From: Agromyces protaetiae | Lineage (GTDB): Bacteria > Actinomycetota > Actinomycetes > Actinomycetales > Microbacteriaceae | Assembly: GCF_004135405.1 (NCBI RefSeq) | Contig: NZ_CP035491.1 | Coordinates: 1,426,001 to 1,490,000 of the forward strand | Direction: 5' to 3' | DNA length: 64,000 bases | Shown: in pieces, positions 18,583-27,232 of the stretch | Position numbering within the stretch: position 1 is the first letter of the stretch | How the letters are laid out: each line of letters starts with the position of its first letter | Notes under the pieces: model-generated | Seen by the model: only the letters and a program-made list of their open reading frames with translations | Databases searched by the model: none | Told to the model about the DNA's origin: nothing | Translations under genes and position numbers: made by a program

Positions 18583-18617
18583 CGTATCGACAAACGATAA
18601 TAACGATGATCGATACG
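18583..18617. promoter_or_regulatory. Palindromic operator upstream of DUF2975-XRE
   Basis: Arms CGTATCGA (18583-18590) and TCGATACG (18610-18617) with a 19-nt AT-rich spacer holding two ACGAT repeats. It lies 38-72 bp upstream of the DUF2975 ATG, in one of the most AT-rich stretches of the window. A likely binding site for the adjacent HTH protein. Confidence 0.5.
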
Positions 18618-18676
18618 GTAGGGCCTCGAATCTGGGAGTGTCAAGGGAGTCTCGCCAGATCGGCGTCATGCGCGTA

Positions 18677-18690
18677 TGCCTACGGCGAAC
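18677..18690 (+). promoter_or_regulatory. ClgR-like box upstream of clpC
   Basis: TGCCTACGGCGAAC matches the ClgR consensus as I recall it (CGCYNANRGCGWWS) at 13 of 14 positions. It lies about 79 bp upstream of the clpC ATG. ClgR is the actinobacterial activator of clp protease genes. The site is predicted only. Confidence 0.5.
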
Positions 18691-18768
18691 AGCCCCCCAC
18701 GAGGCATCCGCCTTGTTTACGCTCGATGTATCAGCGCCCCGTCCGCACCGGGGTCGTGAGGAGTGAGC

Positions 18769-21297
18769 ATGTTCGAGAGATTCACCGACCGAGCCCGTCG
18801 TGTCGTCGTCTTGGCCCAAGAAGAGGCCAAGATGCTGAACCACAACTACATCGGCACCGAGCACATCCTGCTCGGTCTCATCCACGAGGGTGAGGGCGTC
18901 GCCGCCAAGGCGCTCGAATCGTTGGGAATCTCGCTCGACGCCGTCCGCGAGCAGGTTCAAGACATCATCGGGCAGGGTCAGCAGCCGCCGACGGGGCACA
19001 TCCCCTTCACGCCGCGCGCCAAGAAGGTGCTCGAGCTGTCGCTGCGCGAAGCGCTGCAGCTCGGCCACAACTACATCGGCACCGAGCACATCCTCCTCGG
19101 CCTCATCCGCGAGGGCGAGGGCGTCGCAGCCCAGGTGCTCGTGAAGCTCGGCGCCGACCTCAACCGCGTGCGCCAGCAGGTCATCCAGCTGCTCTCGGGC
19201 TACCAGGGCAAGGAGCAGGTCCAGGTCGGCGCGAACGACCAGGTCCAGCCCGCGGGCGGCTCGCAGATCCTCGACCAGTTCGGCCGCAACCTCACGCAGG
19301 CCGCACGCGAGTCGAAGCTCGACCCCGTGATCGGGCGCGAGAAGGAGATCGAGCGGGTCATGCAGATCCTCTCGCGTCGCTCCAAGAACAACCCGGTCCT
19401 CATCGGCGAGCCCGGCGTCGGCAAGACCGCCGTCGTCGAGGGCCTCGCGCAGGCGATCGTCAAGGGCGAAGTGCCCGAGACCCTCAAAGACAAGCAGCTC
19501 TACTCGCTCGACCTCGGCTCGCTCATCGCGGGCAGCCGCTACCGCGGTGACTTCGAAGAGCGTCTCAAGAAGGTCACGAAAGAGATCCGCACGCGCGGCG
19601 ACATCATCGTCTTCATCGACGAGATCCACACCCTCGTGGGTGCCGGTGCGGCCGAGGGCGCGATCGACGCGGCCTCCATCTTGAAGCCGCTGCTCGCCCG
19701 CGGCGAGCTGCAGACGATCGGCGCCACGACGCTCGACGAGTACCGCAAGCACTTCGAGAAGGATGCCGCGCTCGAGCGCCGCTTCCAGCCGATCCAGGTC
19801 GCCGAGCCGTCGCTGCCCCACGCGATCAACATCCTGAAGGGCCTGCGCGACCGGTACGAGGCGCACCACAAGGTCTCGATCACCGACGGCGCGATCGTCG
19901 CCGCCGCGAACCTCGCCGACCGCTACATCAGCGACCGGTTCCTGCCTGACAAGGCCATCGACCTGATCGACGAGGCCGGCGCACGCCTGCGCCTCTCGAT
20001 CCTGTCGTCGCCGCCCGAGCTGCGCGAGTTCGACGAGAAGATCGCCGTCGTGCGGGCTGCGAAAGAGACCGCGATCGAAGAGCAGGACTTCGAGAAGGCC
20101 GCGTCGCTCCGCGACGAGGAGAAGAACCTCCTCGGCGAGCGTCTGCGCCTCGAGAAGCAGTGGAAGTCGGGCGACGTCAAGACGACCGCGGTCGTCGACG
20201 AGGGCCTGATCGCCGAGGTGCTCGCACAGGCCACGGGCATCCCCGTCTTCAAGCTCACCGAAGAGGAGAGCTCGCGACTGGTGTTCATGGAGAAGGCGCT
20301 GCACGAGCGCGTCATCGGTCAAGAAGAGGCCATCTCGGCGCTCTCGAAGACCATCCGCCGCACGCGTGCCGGTCTCAAGGACCCCAAGCGCCCCTCGGGG
20401 TCGTTCATCTTCGCCGGCCCCACGGGCGTCGGCAAGACCGAGCTCGCCAAGGCGCTCGCCGAGTTCCTCTTCGACGACGAGGCCGCGATGATCTCGCTCG
20501 ACATGTCGGAGTACGGCGAGAAGCACACCGTCTCTCGTCTCTTCGGCGCCCCTCCCGGGTTCGTCGGTTTCGAAGAGGGCGGCCAGCTCACTGAGAAGGT
20601 CCGCCGGAAGCCCTTCAGCGTCGTGCTGTTCGATGAGATCGAGAAGGCGCACCCCGACATCTTCAACTCGCTCCTCCAGATCCTGGAGGAGGGCCGTCTG
20701 ACCGACGGTCAGGGTCGCGTGGTCGACTTCAAGAACACCGTCATCATCATGACGACGAACCTCGGCACGAAAGACATCTCGGGCGGCCCCGTCGGCTTCC
20801 AGGTCGAGGGCGACACCCGCACCGGGTACGACCTCATGCGCGCGAAGGTCAACGAAGAGCTCAAGAAGCACTTCAAGCCCGAGTTCCTGAACCGCGTCGA
20901 CGAGATCATCGTCTTCCCGCAGCTCACGAAGGACGAGCTGCTGCAGATCGTCGATCTCTTCATCAAGCGCCTCGCCGACCGCATGCTCGACCGCGACATG
21001 ACCGTCGAGCTCACGCAGGCGGCGAAGGAGCGGCTCATCGAGGTCGGGTTCGACCCCGCTCTCGGCGCCCGCCCGCTCCGCCGCGCGGTGCAGCACGAGG
21101 TCGAAGACCGGCTCTCCGAGAAGATCCTGCACGGCGAGCTCAACTCGGGCGACCACGTGCACGTCGACTTCAAGGACGGCGAGTTCCTCTTCACGACGAC
21201 CCAGCGGGCGCTCCCCGTCGGCGTCGGCGTGAACGCCGGTGCCGCGATCGGCACGGGGCCCGTGAGCCCCGACCTCGCGGCTGCGTCGGGCGAGTAG
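18769..21297 (+). CDS. clpC: ATP-dependent Clp protease ATP-binding subunit ClpC
   Basis: 842 residues. Hexameric AAA+ unfoldase that feeds ClpP. Two N-domain repeats ([13 protein letters not shown] at about 25 and 100), Walker A1 GEPGVGKTA at 213, a UVR-type coiled middle domain near 437, Walker A2 GPTGVGKTE at 550, and a C-terminal D2 small domain ending in an Ala/Gly-rich tail. ATG 18769 has GAGGAG upstream; an in-frame GTG at 18763 is less likely. Followed by a strong hairpin. Confidence 0.97.
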   Translation: MFERFTDRARRVVVLAQEEAKMLNHNYIGTEHILLGLIHEGEGVAAKALESLGISLDAVREQVQDIIGQGQQPPTGHIPFTPRAKKVLELSLREALQLGHNYIGTEHILLGLIREGEGVAAQVLVKLGADLNRVRQQVIQLLSGYQGKEQVQVGANDQVQPAGGSQILDQFGRNLTQAARESKLDPVIGREKEIERVMQILSRRSKNNPVLIGEPGVGKTAVVEGLAQAIVKGEVPETLKDKQLYSLDLGSLIAGSRYRGDFEERLKKVTKEIRTRGDIIVFIDEIHTLVGAGAAEGAIDAASILKPLLARGELQTIGATTLDEYRKHFEKDAALERRFQPIQVAEPSLPHAINILKGLRDRYEAHHKVSITDGAIVAAANLADRYISDRFLPDKAIDLIDEAGARLRLSILSSPPELREFDEKIAVVRAAKETAIEEQDFEKAASLRDEEKNLLGERLRLEKQWKSGDVKTTAVVDEGLIAEVLAQATGIPVFKLTEEESSRLVFMEKALHERVIGQEEAISALSKTIRRTRAGLKDPKRPSGSFIFAGPTGVGKTELAKALAEFLFDDEAAMISLDMSEYGEKHTVSRLFGAPPGFVGFEEGGQLTEKVRRKPFSVVLFDEIEKAHPDIFNSLLQILEEGRLTDGQGRVVDFKNTVIIMTTNLGTKDISGGPVGFQVEGDTRTGYDLMRAKVNEELKKHFKPEFLNRVDEIIVFPQLTKDELLQIVDLFIKRLADRMLDRDMTVELTQAAKERLIEVGFDPALGARPLRRAVQHEVEDRLSEKILHGELNSGDHVHVDFKDGEFLFTTTQRALPVGVGVNAGAAIGTGPVSPDLAAASGE

Positions 21298-21309
21298 CGC
21301 GTCACGATT

Positions 21310-21342
21310 CGAAGGGCGGATGTCACTGACATCCGCCCTTCG
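21310..21342 (+). terminator. 16-bp hairpin terminator after clpC
   Basis: Perfect arms CGAAGGGCGGATGTCA and TGACATCCGCCCTTCG around one C, 13 nt after the clpC stop. The stem contains GGATGTC facing GACATCC, a palindromic use of part of the window-wide 10-mer. Confidence 0.8.
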
Positions 21343-21357
21343 TCGTCCTTCTCCCGC

Positions 21358-22719
21358 TCAGGGCGCTCGCACGACCGCGGGTGGCTCCCACGTCCCGTCG
21401 AGGATGCGCTCGTCGGGCCAGTACGCCCGCAGGTAGAGCGTGAACTCCTCGGCGGGCGCGGGCAGCCAGTTCGCGCGGAGCGCGGGGTCGGCGGGCTCGG
21501 GGCCGCCCGCCGTGAGGGTGAGCGACCCGTCGTCACCGAAGGTCAGCGTCTGGTTCTTCGTGCCGAGCGAGAACCGGTCGAGATCGTTCGGGTGGAAGAA
21601 GTGATGCCGGTCGTAGACCGTGAGCGACCAGAACCCGCGGACGGGCGGGATGGCGTCGGCCTCGAACCTGACCGAGTACGTATTGCGGCCGTCGAGCCGC
21701 CGGCCCTCAGCGTCGAGATCCTGGTAGTAGTAGCTCGTCTCGTTCGGCGTGTTGACGAAGATGTTCGACTTCCCGACGGCCGTCCGCATGAGGTAGTCGG
21801 TGCCGAACTGCGCGCCCGAGCGCTGCGTCGTCCAGTGGTGTGCGACGGGCAGGCCGTAGTTGCGGAACTCGAACAGCTCTTGGACGATCTCGTTCGCTTC
21901 GGCGGCCGCCCGATCGAGTGCGGCGGCGATCGCGGGGTCGTGCGCGGCGCCTGCAAGGACCGCACGGAACCAGTCGTACAGGGCTTCTTCTCTGGGGAGG
22001 GGCGGCACCTCGTCGAGCACGGTTGGAAGCAGGGCGAAGAAGCTCGCGGGGTCGACCCACTGCGTCTCGGCCTGCCCCGAGGTCGAACTGCCCGCGCCGA
22101 AGCTCGGGACCGCGCACCAGTCCACCGTCTTCATCGTGCCGTCGAACTCGTCGAGCGGGTACATCGTGATCTGGTCGACGAGCGGGGCGACGGCAGCGCG
22201 GTCCTCGGCGGTGTCGTCGAGGAACACGCGAGGGATCACGACCCCGAGGCGCGTGTCGAGCCGGAACACGCCCGTGATCCCGTCGGGCACCTCGCCCGTC
22301 CAGGCCTGGTGTGCGAGCAGGTAGTGGCCGGGCGGGGTGCCGTACATCTTGCCGAGCTCGACGAACGCGTCGGTGCGCTGGTTCACGACCTGGTACACCC
22401 AGAACCGATCGCCGAAATCCGGCACCTGCACGACCGCGGGGCCGCGCTCGGCGTCGAGCATGCCGAACCCGTAGACGACGTCCTGGTTCGGACAAGCGAC
22501 GACGCGCTCCTCGGGGCGGACGTAGTCGCGGAGCATCGCGAACCGATTCGGCGGGGCCGCGGGGACGATGCCGCCGAGCAGCCCGGGCTCGGGGATCTGC
22601 TCCATGACGGAGAGCCGGTTGTGGATGTTCACGAGCGGCCAGCCCCACAGGTACGCCGCGCGGCCGACCTCGGCGGCGTAGCGTTCGGTGAGCTTCTGGT
22701 CGGCGGACTTCAGACCCAT
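21358..22719 (-). CDS. DUF1254/DUF1214 domain protein
   Basis: 453 residues with the DUF1254 N-terminal domain (AYLWGWPLVNIHNR, ACPNQDVVYGFGMLD) and the DUF1214 C-terminal domain (FWSLTVYDRHHFF, LPAPAEEFTLYLRAYWP). No signal peptide is evident. Biochemical function unknown. ATG 22719 follows GAGAGG; an upstream in-frame ATG (MSERNAMG) is possible. Its 3' end abuts the clpC terminator. It looks like a free-standing accessory gene. Confidence 0.85.
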   Translation of the reverse strand: MGLKSADQKLTERYAAEVGRAAYLWGWPLVNIHNRLSVMEQIPEPGLLGGIVPAAPPNRFAMLRDYVRPEERVVACPNQDVVYGFGMLDAERGPAVVQVPDFGDRFWVYQVVNQRTDAFVELGKMYGTPPGHYLLAHQAWTGEVPDGITGVFRLDTRLGVVIPRVFLDDTAEDRAAVAPLVDQITMYPLDEFDGTMKTVDWCAVPSFGAGSSTSGQAETQWVDPASFFALLPTVLDEVPPLPREEALYDWFRAVLAGAAHDPAIAAALDRAAAEANEIVQELFEFRNYGLPVAHHWTTQRSGAQFGTDYLMRTAVGKSNIFVNTPNETSYYYQDLDAEGRRLDGRNTYSVRFEADAIPPVRGFWSLTVYDRHHFFHPNDLDRFSLGTKNQTLTFGDDGSLTLTAGGPEPADPALRANWLPAPAEEFTLYLRAYWPDERILDGTWEPPAVVRAP

Positions 22720-22883
22720 GGCGTTCCTCTCGGACATCCGGTTGCCGTCTTCGACGGTCGCACGGGCACGGGGGAGCGGCAAACCTCCTCGCCTGTCGAG
22801 GGTGATGACCGGATGTCTCGGGGCGCGCACGCGTGCACGGGGCGATGCGCGGACCCGCATGCCACCGGTTTTACGATGGACGG

Positions 22884-23387
22884 ATGACCCGTTTCCAGGT
22901 GCGCCGGGCGCGCACGAGCGATGTGCCGAGAATCGTCGAGCTCGTGGAGCCCCTCGTTCAGCGACGCATCCTGCTCGGCAAGGAGCGTGTCGACCTGTAC
23001 GGGTCGCTGCAGGAGTTCCGCGTCGCCGAGACCGACGACGGCGACCTGATCGGCTGCGGCGCCCTCCACGTCATGTGGGAGGACCTCGGCGAGGTGCGCA
23101 CGCTCGCCGTCTCCGACGAGTGGCTGTCGAAGGGCGTCGGGCACGCCCTGCTCGACACGCTCGAGCACGACGCCCGCGAGATCGGCCTCACCCGTCTGTT
23201 CTGCCTCACGTTCGAGGTCGACTTCTTCGGGCGCCACGGCTTCGAGGACATGGGCGCCGAGACCGTCGACCCCGAGGTCTACGCCGAGCTCGTGCGCTCG
23301 CACGACGAGGGCGTCGCAGAGTTCCTCGACATCGCGCGCGTCAAGCAGAACACCCTCGGCAACACGCGCATGCTGAAGCTCCTCTGA
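22884..23387 (+). CDS. argA: Amino-acid N-acetyltransferase (N-acetylglutamate synthase type)
   Basis: 167 residues, a stand-alone GNAT domain. VRRARTSDVPRIVELVEP at the start and an acetyl-CoA loop region EVRTLAVSDEWLSKGVGHALLD, then LFCLTFEVDFFGRHGF. This matches the short actinobacterial ArgA (M. tuberculosis Rv2747 type), which acetylates glutamate for arginine synthesis. ATG 22884 is 6 nt after TACGAT (22872-22877): leaderless. It stands alone, far from other arg genes. Confidence 0.75.
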   Translation: MTRFQVRRARTSDVPRIVELVEPLVQRRILLGKERVDLYGSLQEFRVAETDDGDLIGCGALHVMWEDLGEVRTLAVSDEWLSKGVGHALLDTLEHDAREIGLTRLFCLTFEVDFFGRHGFEDMGAETVDPEVYAELVRSHDEGVAEFLDIARVKQNTLGNTRMLKLL

Positions 23388-23477
23388 GGCCCCTGCGCAT
23401 TCGCCCCGAACCTGAGACTCGCCCGGCACGCCGGGCCGGTGCCGGGCGCCGGGCGATCGCGGACGTACCCTGTGCAC

Positions 23478-24134
23478 ATGTCGACCAACCGCACTCCTGA
23501 CGGGCGGCTCTCGCCCGCGGTCTACCGGCGGCGACGACTGGTCGTGCTGCTGGGGCTCATCGCCGTCATCGTCGCGATCGTGCTCATCATCGTGCGCCCC
23601 GGCGCGAGCAGCGGCGAAGAGCAGCCGAAGGATGCCGCGAGCGCATCCGACTCGAAGGACGCACCCGAGACATCCGACCCGTCGGCTCCGCCGACCGTCA
23701 TTCCGACCGAGGCGGTCGCCGTCGACGGCGACGCGTGCAAGCCCGCGCAGGTGACGGTCGAGGCCGTCACCGACAAGACCGAGTACGCGGCCGGTGAGAA
23801 CCCGAACCTGTCGGTCACGATCACGAACACGGGCAAGAACACGTGCGTGCTGAACGCCGGGAGCGCGGCGCAGGTGTTCACGATCAAGAGCGGCGACGAG
23901 CAGTACTGGACCTCGACCGACTGCGCCGTCGACCCCGTCGACGCAGAGGTCGCGCTCGCGCCGAACACCCCGGTGAGCTCGAGCGTGCCGATCATCTGGG
24001 ACCGCACGCGCTCCGCGCCCGACACGTGCGAGGGCGCCCGCGAAGCGGTGCCCGCGGGCGGCGCGTCGTACCACCTGTCGGTGACGGTCTCGGGCATCGA
24101 GTCGGCCGAGACGAAGCAGTTCCTGCTGTACTGA
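23478..24134 (+). CDS. Membrane-anchored extracytoplasmic protein
   Basis: 218 residues. An Arg-rich cytoplasmic N-terminus, one transmembrane helix (about 22-40), a Ser/Asp/Pro-rich linker (10-mer copy at 23666-23675), and a beta-rich domain with four Cys (e.g. GDACKPAQV, KNTCVLNAG, STDCAVD, DTCEGAR) likely to form disulfides. The YAAGENPNLSVTITNTG segment resembles intracellular-proteinase-inhibitor/Ig-like folds. Function unknown. ATG 23478 is 6 nt after TACCCT: leaderless. Confidence 0.7.
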   Translation: MSTNRTPDGRLSPAVYRRRRLVVLLGLIAVIVAIVLIIVRPGASSGEEQPKDAASASDSKDAPETSDPSAPPTVIPTEAVAVDGDACKPAQVTVEAVTDKTEYAAGENPNLSVTITNTGKNTCVLNAGSAAQVFTIKSGDEQYWTSTDCAVDPVDAEVALAPNTPVSSSVPIIWDRTRSAPDTCEGAREAVPAGGASYHLSVTVSGIESAETKQFLLY

Positions 24135-24187
24135 CTCGCACGTCGCCCGTTCGGCGACTGTGTGGGGGCGCTCGGTAGGCTGGCGGC

Positions 24188-24595
24188 ATGGCAGGCAAGG
24201 CGCGGAAGAAGACGCAACCCACGGTCGAGTTCCGCTCGCAGGCGCTCGCCGAGGCGCTCGAGAAGCAGGATGTCGCGGCCGTCGCCCTCGCGCTCCGCTA
24301 CGGCAACACCGTGGTGCCGCTCATCAAGCCGGGTCCGCGCGACAAGCCGCTCGACGGCGGCGAGGTGTGGACGTACCGCGACCCCAACACGGGGGAGATC
24401 GCACTGCTGCTCTTCAGCGATGCGCTCAACAAGCCCGCGAACCTGCCGCCCGCGGTGGGGCTGCAGAGCCCGGCTTGGCTCAAGACTTTCTTGAAGCGGT
24501 ACGAGTCGACCATCACGACGGTCTTCCTCGACATCGCTGGGCCGCACCCCATGCAGGCGTCGCCGACCGAACTGCTCAAGGCGCTCGAAGCGTAA
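24188..24595 (+). CDS. Conserved hypothetical protein (SseB-like?)
   Basis: 135 residues. Lys-rich start, then an alpha/beta domain including EVWTYRDPNTGEIALLLFSDALNKPANLPP, which resembles the SseB N-terminal fold; I cannot assign it firmly. ATG 24188 lies 6 nt after TAGGCT (24176-24181): leaderless. It is convergent with radA, with only 4 bp between the stops. Confidence 0.65.
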   Translation: MAGKARKKTQPTVEFRSQALAEALEKQDVAAVALALRYGNTVVPLIKPGPRDKPLDGGEVWTYRDPNTGEIALLLFSDALNKPANLPPAVGLQSPAWLKTFLKRYESTITTVFLDIAGPHPMQASPTELLKALEA

Positions 24596-24599
24596 GAAC

Positions 24600-25967
24600 T
24601 CAGAACGCCGCGTCGAGTTCGCGTTCACGCGCGCTCGTCGACGCGAGCATCGCCCGCTCGACCGCCGCGCGCACGCTCCCGGCCCCTTCATCGAGGATGG
24701 TCGAGTATCCGAGCCGCCCGGCCTCGGCGGCGCGCTGGCGCGCGGCGGTCACGGGCCGTACTTCTCCGGCGAGGCTGATCTCGCCGAAGGCGGCGAACTC
24801 GTGCGGCACGGCACGGTCGCGCACGGCTGAGGCGATCGCGACGGCGATTGCGAGGTCGGCGGCGGGTTCGATGAGGCGCATACCGCCGACGGTCGACACG
24901 TAGACATCGTGCTCGGCGAGCTTTCGGAGGCCCGCACGCCGTTCGAGGACGGCGAGGATCATGGCGACGCGCGACGGCTCGACGCCGTTCACGACTCGCC
25001 TGGGCTGGGGTGCCTTCGACTCGACGACGAGCGCCTGCACCTCGACGGGGAGCGCTCGACGGCCCTCGAGCGCGACGGTCACGCACGTGCCGCTCACGGC
25101 AGCCCGGTTCTTCGAGAGGAAGAGCCCCGACGGGTCGGGCACCTCGGCGATGCCGTCGCCCGTCATCTCGAAGCAGCCGACCTCGTCGGTCGGGCCGAAC
25201 CGGTTCTTGAGCGCGCGCACGAACCGCAGCGACGTCTGCCGGTCGCCCCCGAACTGGCACACGACGTCGACGAGGTGTTCGAGCAGGCGGGGACCCGCGA
25301 TCGTGCCGTCTTTCGTGACGTGGCCGACGATGAGCACGGGCAACTGCCGCTCTTTGGCGAGCCGGATGAGTGTCGACGCGACCTCGCGCACCTGGCTCGG
25401 CTGCCCCGGCAGACCGTCGGACTGCGAGCTCGATACCGTCTGCACCGAGTCGACGATGAGCAGGTCGGGGTCGACGGCGTCGACCTGGCCGAGGACGGTC
25501 GCGAGGTCGGTCTCTGCGGCGAGATAGAGCTCGGGCGACAGCGCACCCGTGCGGCCCGCGCGGAGCCGCACCTGTGCGGCCGACTCCTCGGCGCTCACGT
25601 AGAGCACACGTCGCCCGGTACCCGCGACGCGCTGTGCGACCTCGAGCAGGAGCGTCGACTTGCCGACCCCCGGCTCGCCCGAGAGGAGGATCGCGGCGCC
25701 CGCCACGATGCCGCCGCCGAGCACACGGTCGAACTCGGAGATGCCGGACGGGCGGTGCGCCGCCGAGTCTTCGACGTCGATCTCGGCGATCGGGCGCGCG
25801 CGGCGCTCGCCGATGGGAGCCACGGGCTTGAGCGCGCGAGCGAGCGAGGCGGGCTCGGAGACATCCGCCACGGTGCCCCACTGCTGGCACTCGCCGCACC
25901 GGCCGACCCATTTGACCGTCGACCATCCGCACTCGCTGCAACGGAAACTCGACGCGGGTCTGGCCAT
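24600..25967 (-). CDS. radA: DNA repair protein RadA
   Basis: 455 residues. RecA-like branch-migration helicase acting in recombinational repair. N-terminal zinc finger (CSECGW..CGECQQWG), Walker A GEPGVGKST, the RadA-specific KNRFG (LKNRFGPTDEVG), and a C-terminal Lon-like domain. ATG 25967 is 7 nt after TAGTCT (25975-25980), a leaderless arrangement whose -10 overlaps the stop codon of the SGNH gene. The longer upstream reading is a shadow. Confidence 0.95.
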   Translation of the reverse strand: MARPASSFRCSECGWSTVKWVGRCGECQQWGTVADVSEPASLARALKPVAPIGERRARPIAEIDVEDSAAHRPSGISEFDRVLGGGIVAGAAILLSGEPGVGKSTLLLEVAQRVAGTGRRVLYVSAEESAAQVRLRAGRTGALSPELYLAAETDLATVLGQVDAVDPDLLIVDSVQTVSSSQSDGLPGQPSQVREVASTLIRLAKERQLPVLIVGHVTKDGTIAGPRLLEHLVDVVCQFGGDRQTSLRFVRALKNRFGPTDEVGCFEMTGDGIAEVPDPSGLFLSKNRAAVSGTCVTVALEGRRALPVEVQALVVESKAPQPRRVVNGVEPSRVAMILAVLERRAGLRKLAEHDVYVSTVGGMRLIEPAADLAIAVAIASAVRDRAVPHEFAAFGEISLAGEVRPVTAARQRAAEAGRLGYSTILDEGAGSVRAAVERAMLASTSARERELDAAF

Positions 25968-25977
25968 GTCTCGAAGA

Positions 25978-26769
25978 CTAGCCGCGGCCTCCGACACCGC
26001 CCGACGCGACACCCGTCGCGAGCGCCGCGAGCCGCGCCTCGACGGCCGGCCGGAACGCCCCGGCCCACACCTCGTACCCGTCGTCGTTCGGGTGGAACAT
26101 GTCGCGCGCGAACTGCGTGAGGATGCCCCGCACGCCCTGCCGCTTCGTCGCTGCGTGCAGCGGCACGACGACGAGCCCGCGCGAGCGGGCGGCGGCACGG
26201 AGCATCCGGTTCGCCTCGGCGACCTTGCGCTCGCCCTTCGGAAGATGGAAGCACGGCAGATCGGCGACGATCGCGTGCGACGGCACGGCGTCGAGGATCG
26301 CGCGGATGTTCCGGTCGAACTCGCGAGCGCTCCACGCCGCGATGTCGTTCGCGCCGATCGAGACCGTTACGAGGTCGGGCTCGACGTCGAGACGAGCGAG
26401 CTTCGGCAGTTGGTCGCGCACCGCGAGCGCGGTCGTCGCTCCCGAGACGCTCAAATTGACGGCTCGGATGTCTCGCCCGACCCGTGCGCCCGCGTACGCC
26501 GCGAGGAGTCCCACGTAACTGCGGTCGGGACGGCTCGCGCCGATGCCCTGCGCCGCCGAGTCGCCGATCGCGACGTACACGAGGTCGCCGCCCGCCGCGG
26601 CGCGCTCGCGCCACCACTTCGAGTGCACAGGCAGCGTCTCGTTGAGGGTCGCAGCGTTCTCGCGCACGAGCTCGCGGTACTTCGGTACCCCGGCGTGACC
26701 GAGCACGGTCGCGGTCGCGAGGCGTAGGCCGCTGCCGACGCGGGCGGCGGAGGCGAGATCGAGGGTCAC
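25978..26769 (-). CDS. SGNH/GDSL hydrolase
   Basis: 263 residues. Block I GDSAAQG with catalytic Ser, Gly in block II, Asn in GANDIAAW, and block V DxxHP as DMFHPNDDGY. Such enzymes hydrolyse esters of lipids or polysaccharides; substrate unknown. No clear signal peptide. The GTG start at 26769 is 6 nt after TAGCGT (26776-26781): leaderless. A 10-mer copy lies inside the gene at 26466-26475. Confidence 0.85.
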   Translation of the reverse strand: MTLDLASAARVGSGLRLATATVLGHAGVPKYRELVRENAATLNETLPVHSKWWRERAAAGGDLVYVAIGDSAAQGIGASRPDRSYVGLLAAYAGARVGRDIRAVNLSVSGATTALAVRDQLPKLARLDVEPDLVTVSIGANDIAAWSAREFDRNIRAILDAVPSHAIVADLPCFHLPKGERKVAEANRMLRAAARSRGLVVVPLHAATKRQGVRGILTQFARDMFHPNDDGYEVWAGAFRPAVEARLAALATGVASGGVGGRG

Positions 26770-26883
26770 GCGCTCACGCTAGAAGCGACCGCCGACAGTG
26801 CGCTTCGCGTGCGCTGTATGCGCGCTGGGAGGGCGATCACGAGTCGGTCACGAGCGGGCTGCGGGACGAGGCATCCGCTCGTT

Positions 26884-26912
26884 TTGGATCTTTTGGATGT
26901 CTCGCCTACACT
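26884..26912 (+). promoter_or_regulatory. tRNA-Ser promoter
   Basis: -35 TTGGAT (26884-26889), 17-nt spacer, -10 TACACT (26907-26912), 7 nt before the mature 5' end. A 10-mer copy (26895-26904) fills most of the spacer. Confidence 0.6.
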
Positions 26913-26919
26913 CGATCCC

Positions 26920-27006
26920 GGTACCGTGTCCGAGCGGCCGAAGGTGCAACTCTCGAAAAGTTGTGTGGGTTAACGCCCACCGTGGGTTCAAATCCCACCG
27001 GTACCG
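26920..27006 (+). tRNA. tRNA-Ser (anticodon CGA)
   Basis: 87 nt. Acceptor stem GGTACCG/CGGTACC with discriminator G (27006); anticodon stem CAACT/AGTTG with loop CTCGAAA and anticodon CGA at 26954-26956; long class II variable arm (GTGGGTTAACGCCCAC region); T arm GTGGG-TTCAAAT-CCCAC. CCA is not encoded. Decodes UCG, a very common Ser codon in this genome. Confidence 0.97.
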
Positions 27007-27012
27007 CCGGCT

Positions 27013-27054
27013 GAACGCCCCGGGTCTCGATGAGATCCGGGGCGTTCTTCTTTG
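27013..27054 (+). terminator. Intrinsic terminator after tRNA-Ser
   Basis: 11-bp GC-rich stem GAACGCCCCGG/CCGGGGCGTTC with a further inner TCTC/GAGA stem, followed by the T-rich tract TTCTTCTTT. Confidence 0.8.
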
Positions 27055-27232
27055 CTCGGTGCCCCGAGCGGCGCGCAGAGCCCGGGTCGGTCCGTCTCGG
27101 GAGGAGGCGGTCCGGTGATGCCGTGAGATCGTGACCCGCACTCGGGGGTGGAGTACGCGGACTCCGCCCGGATACAGTGACGGCAACGGCCAGTAGGCCG
27201 GATTCGAACCTCGAAGGGGCGGGGGCCCGGCC

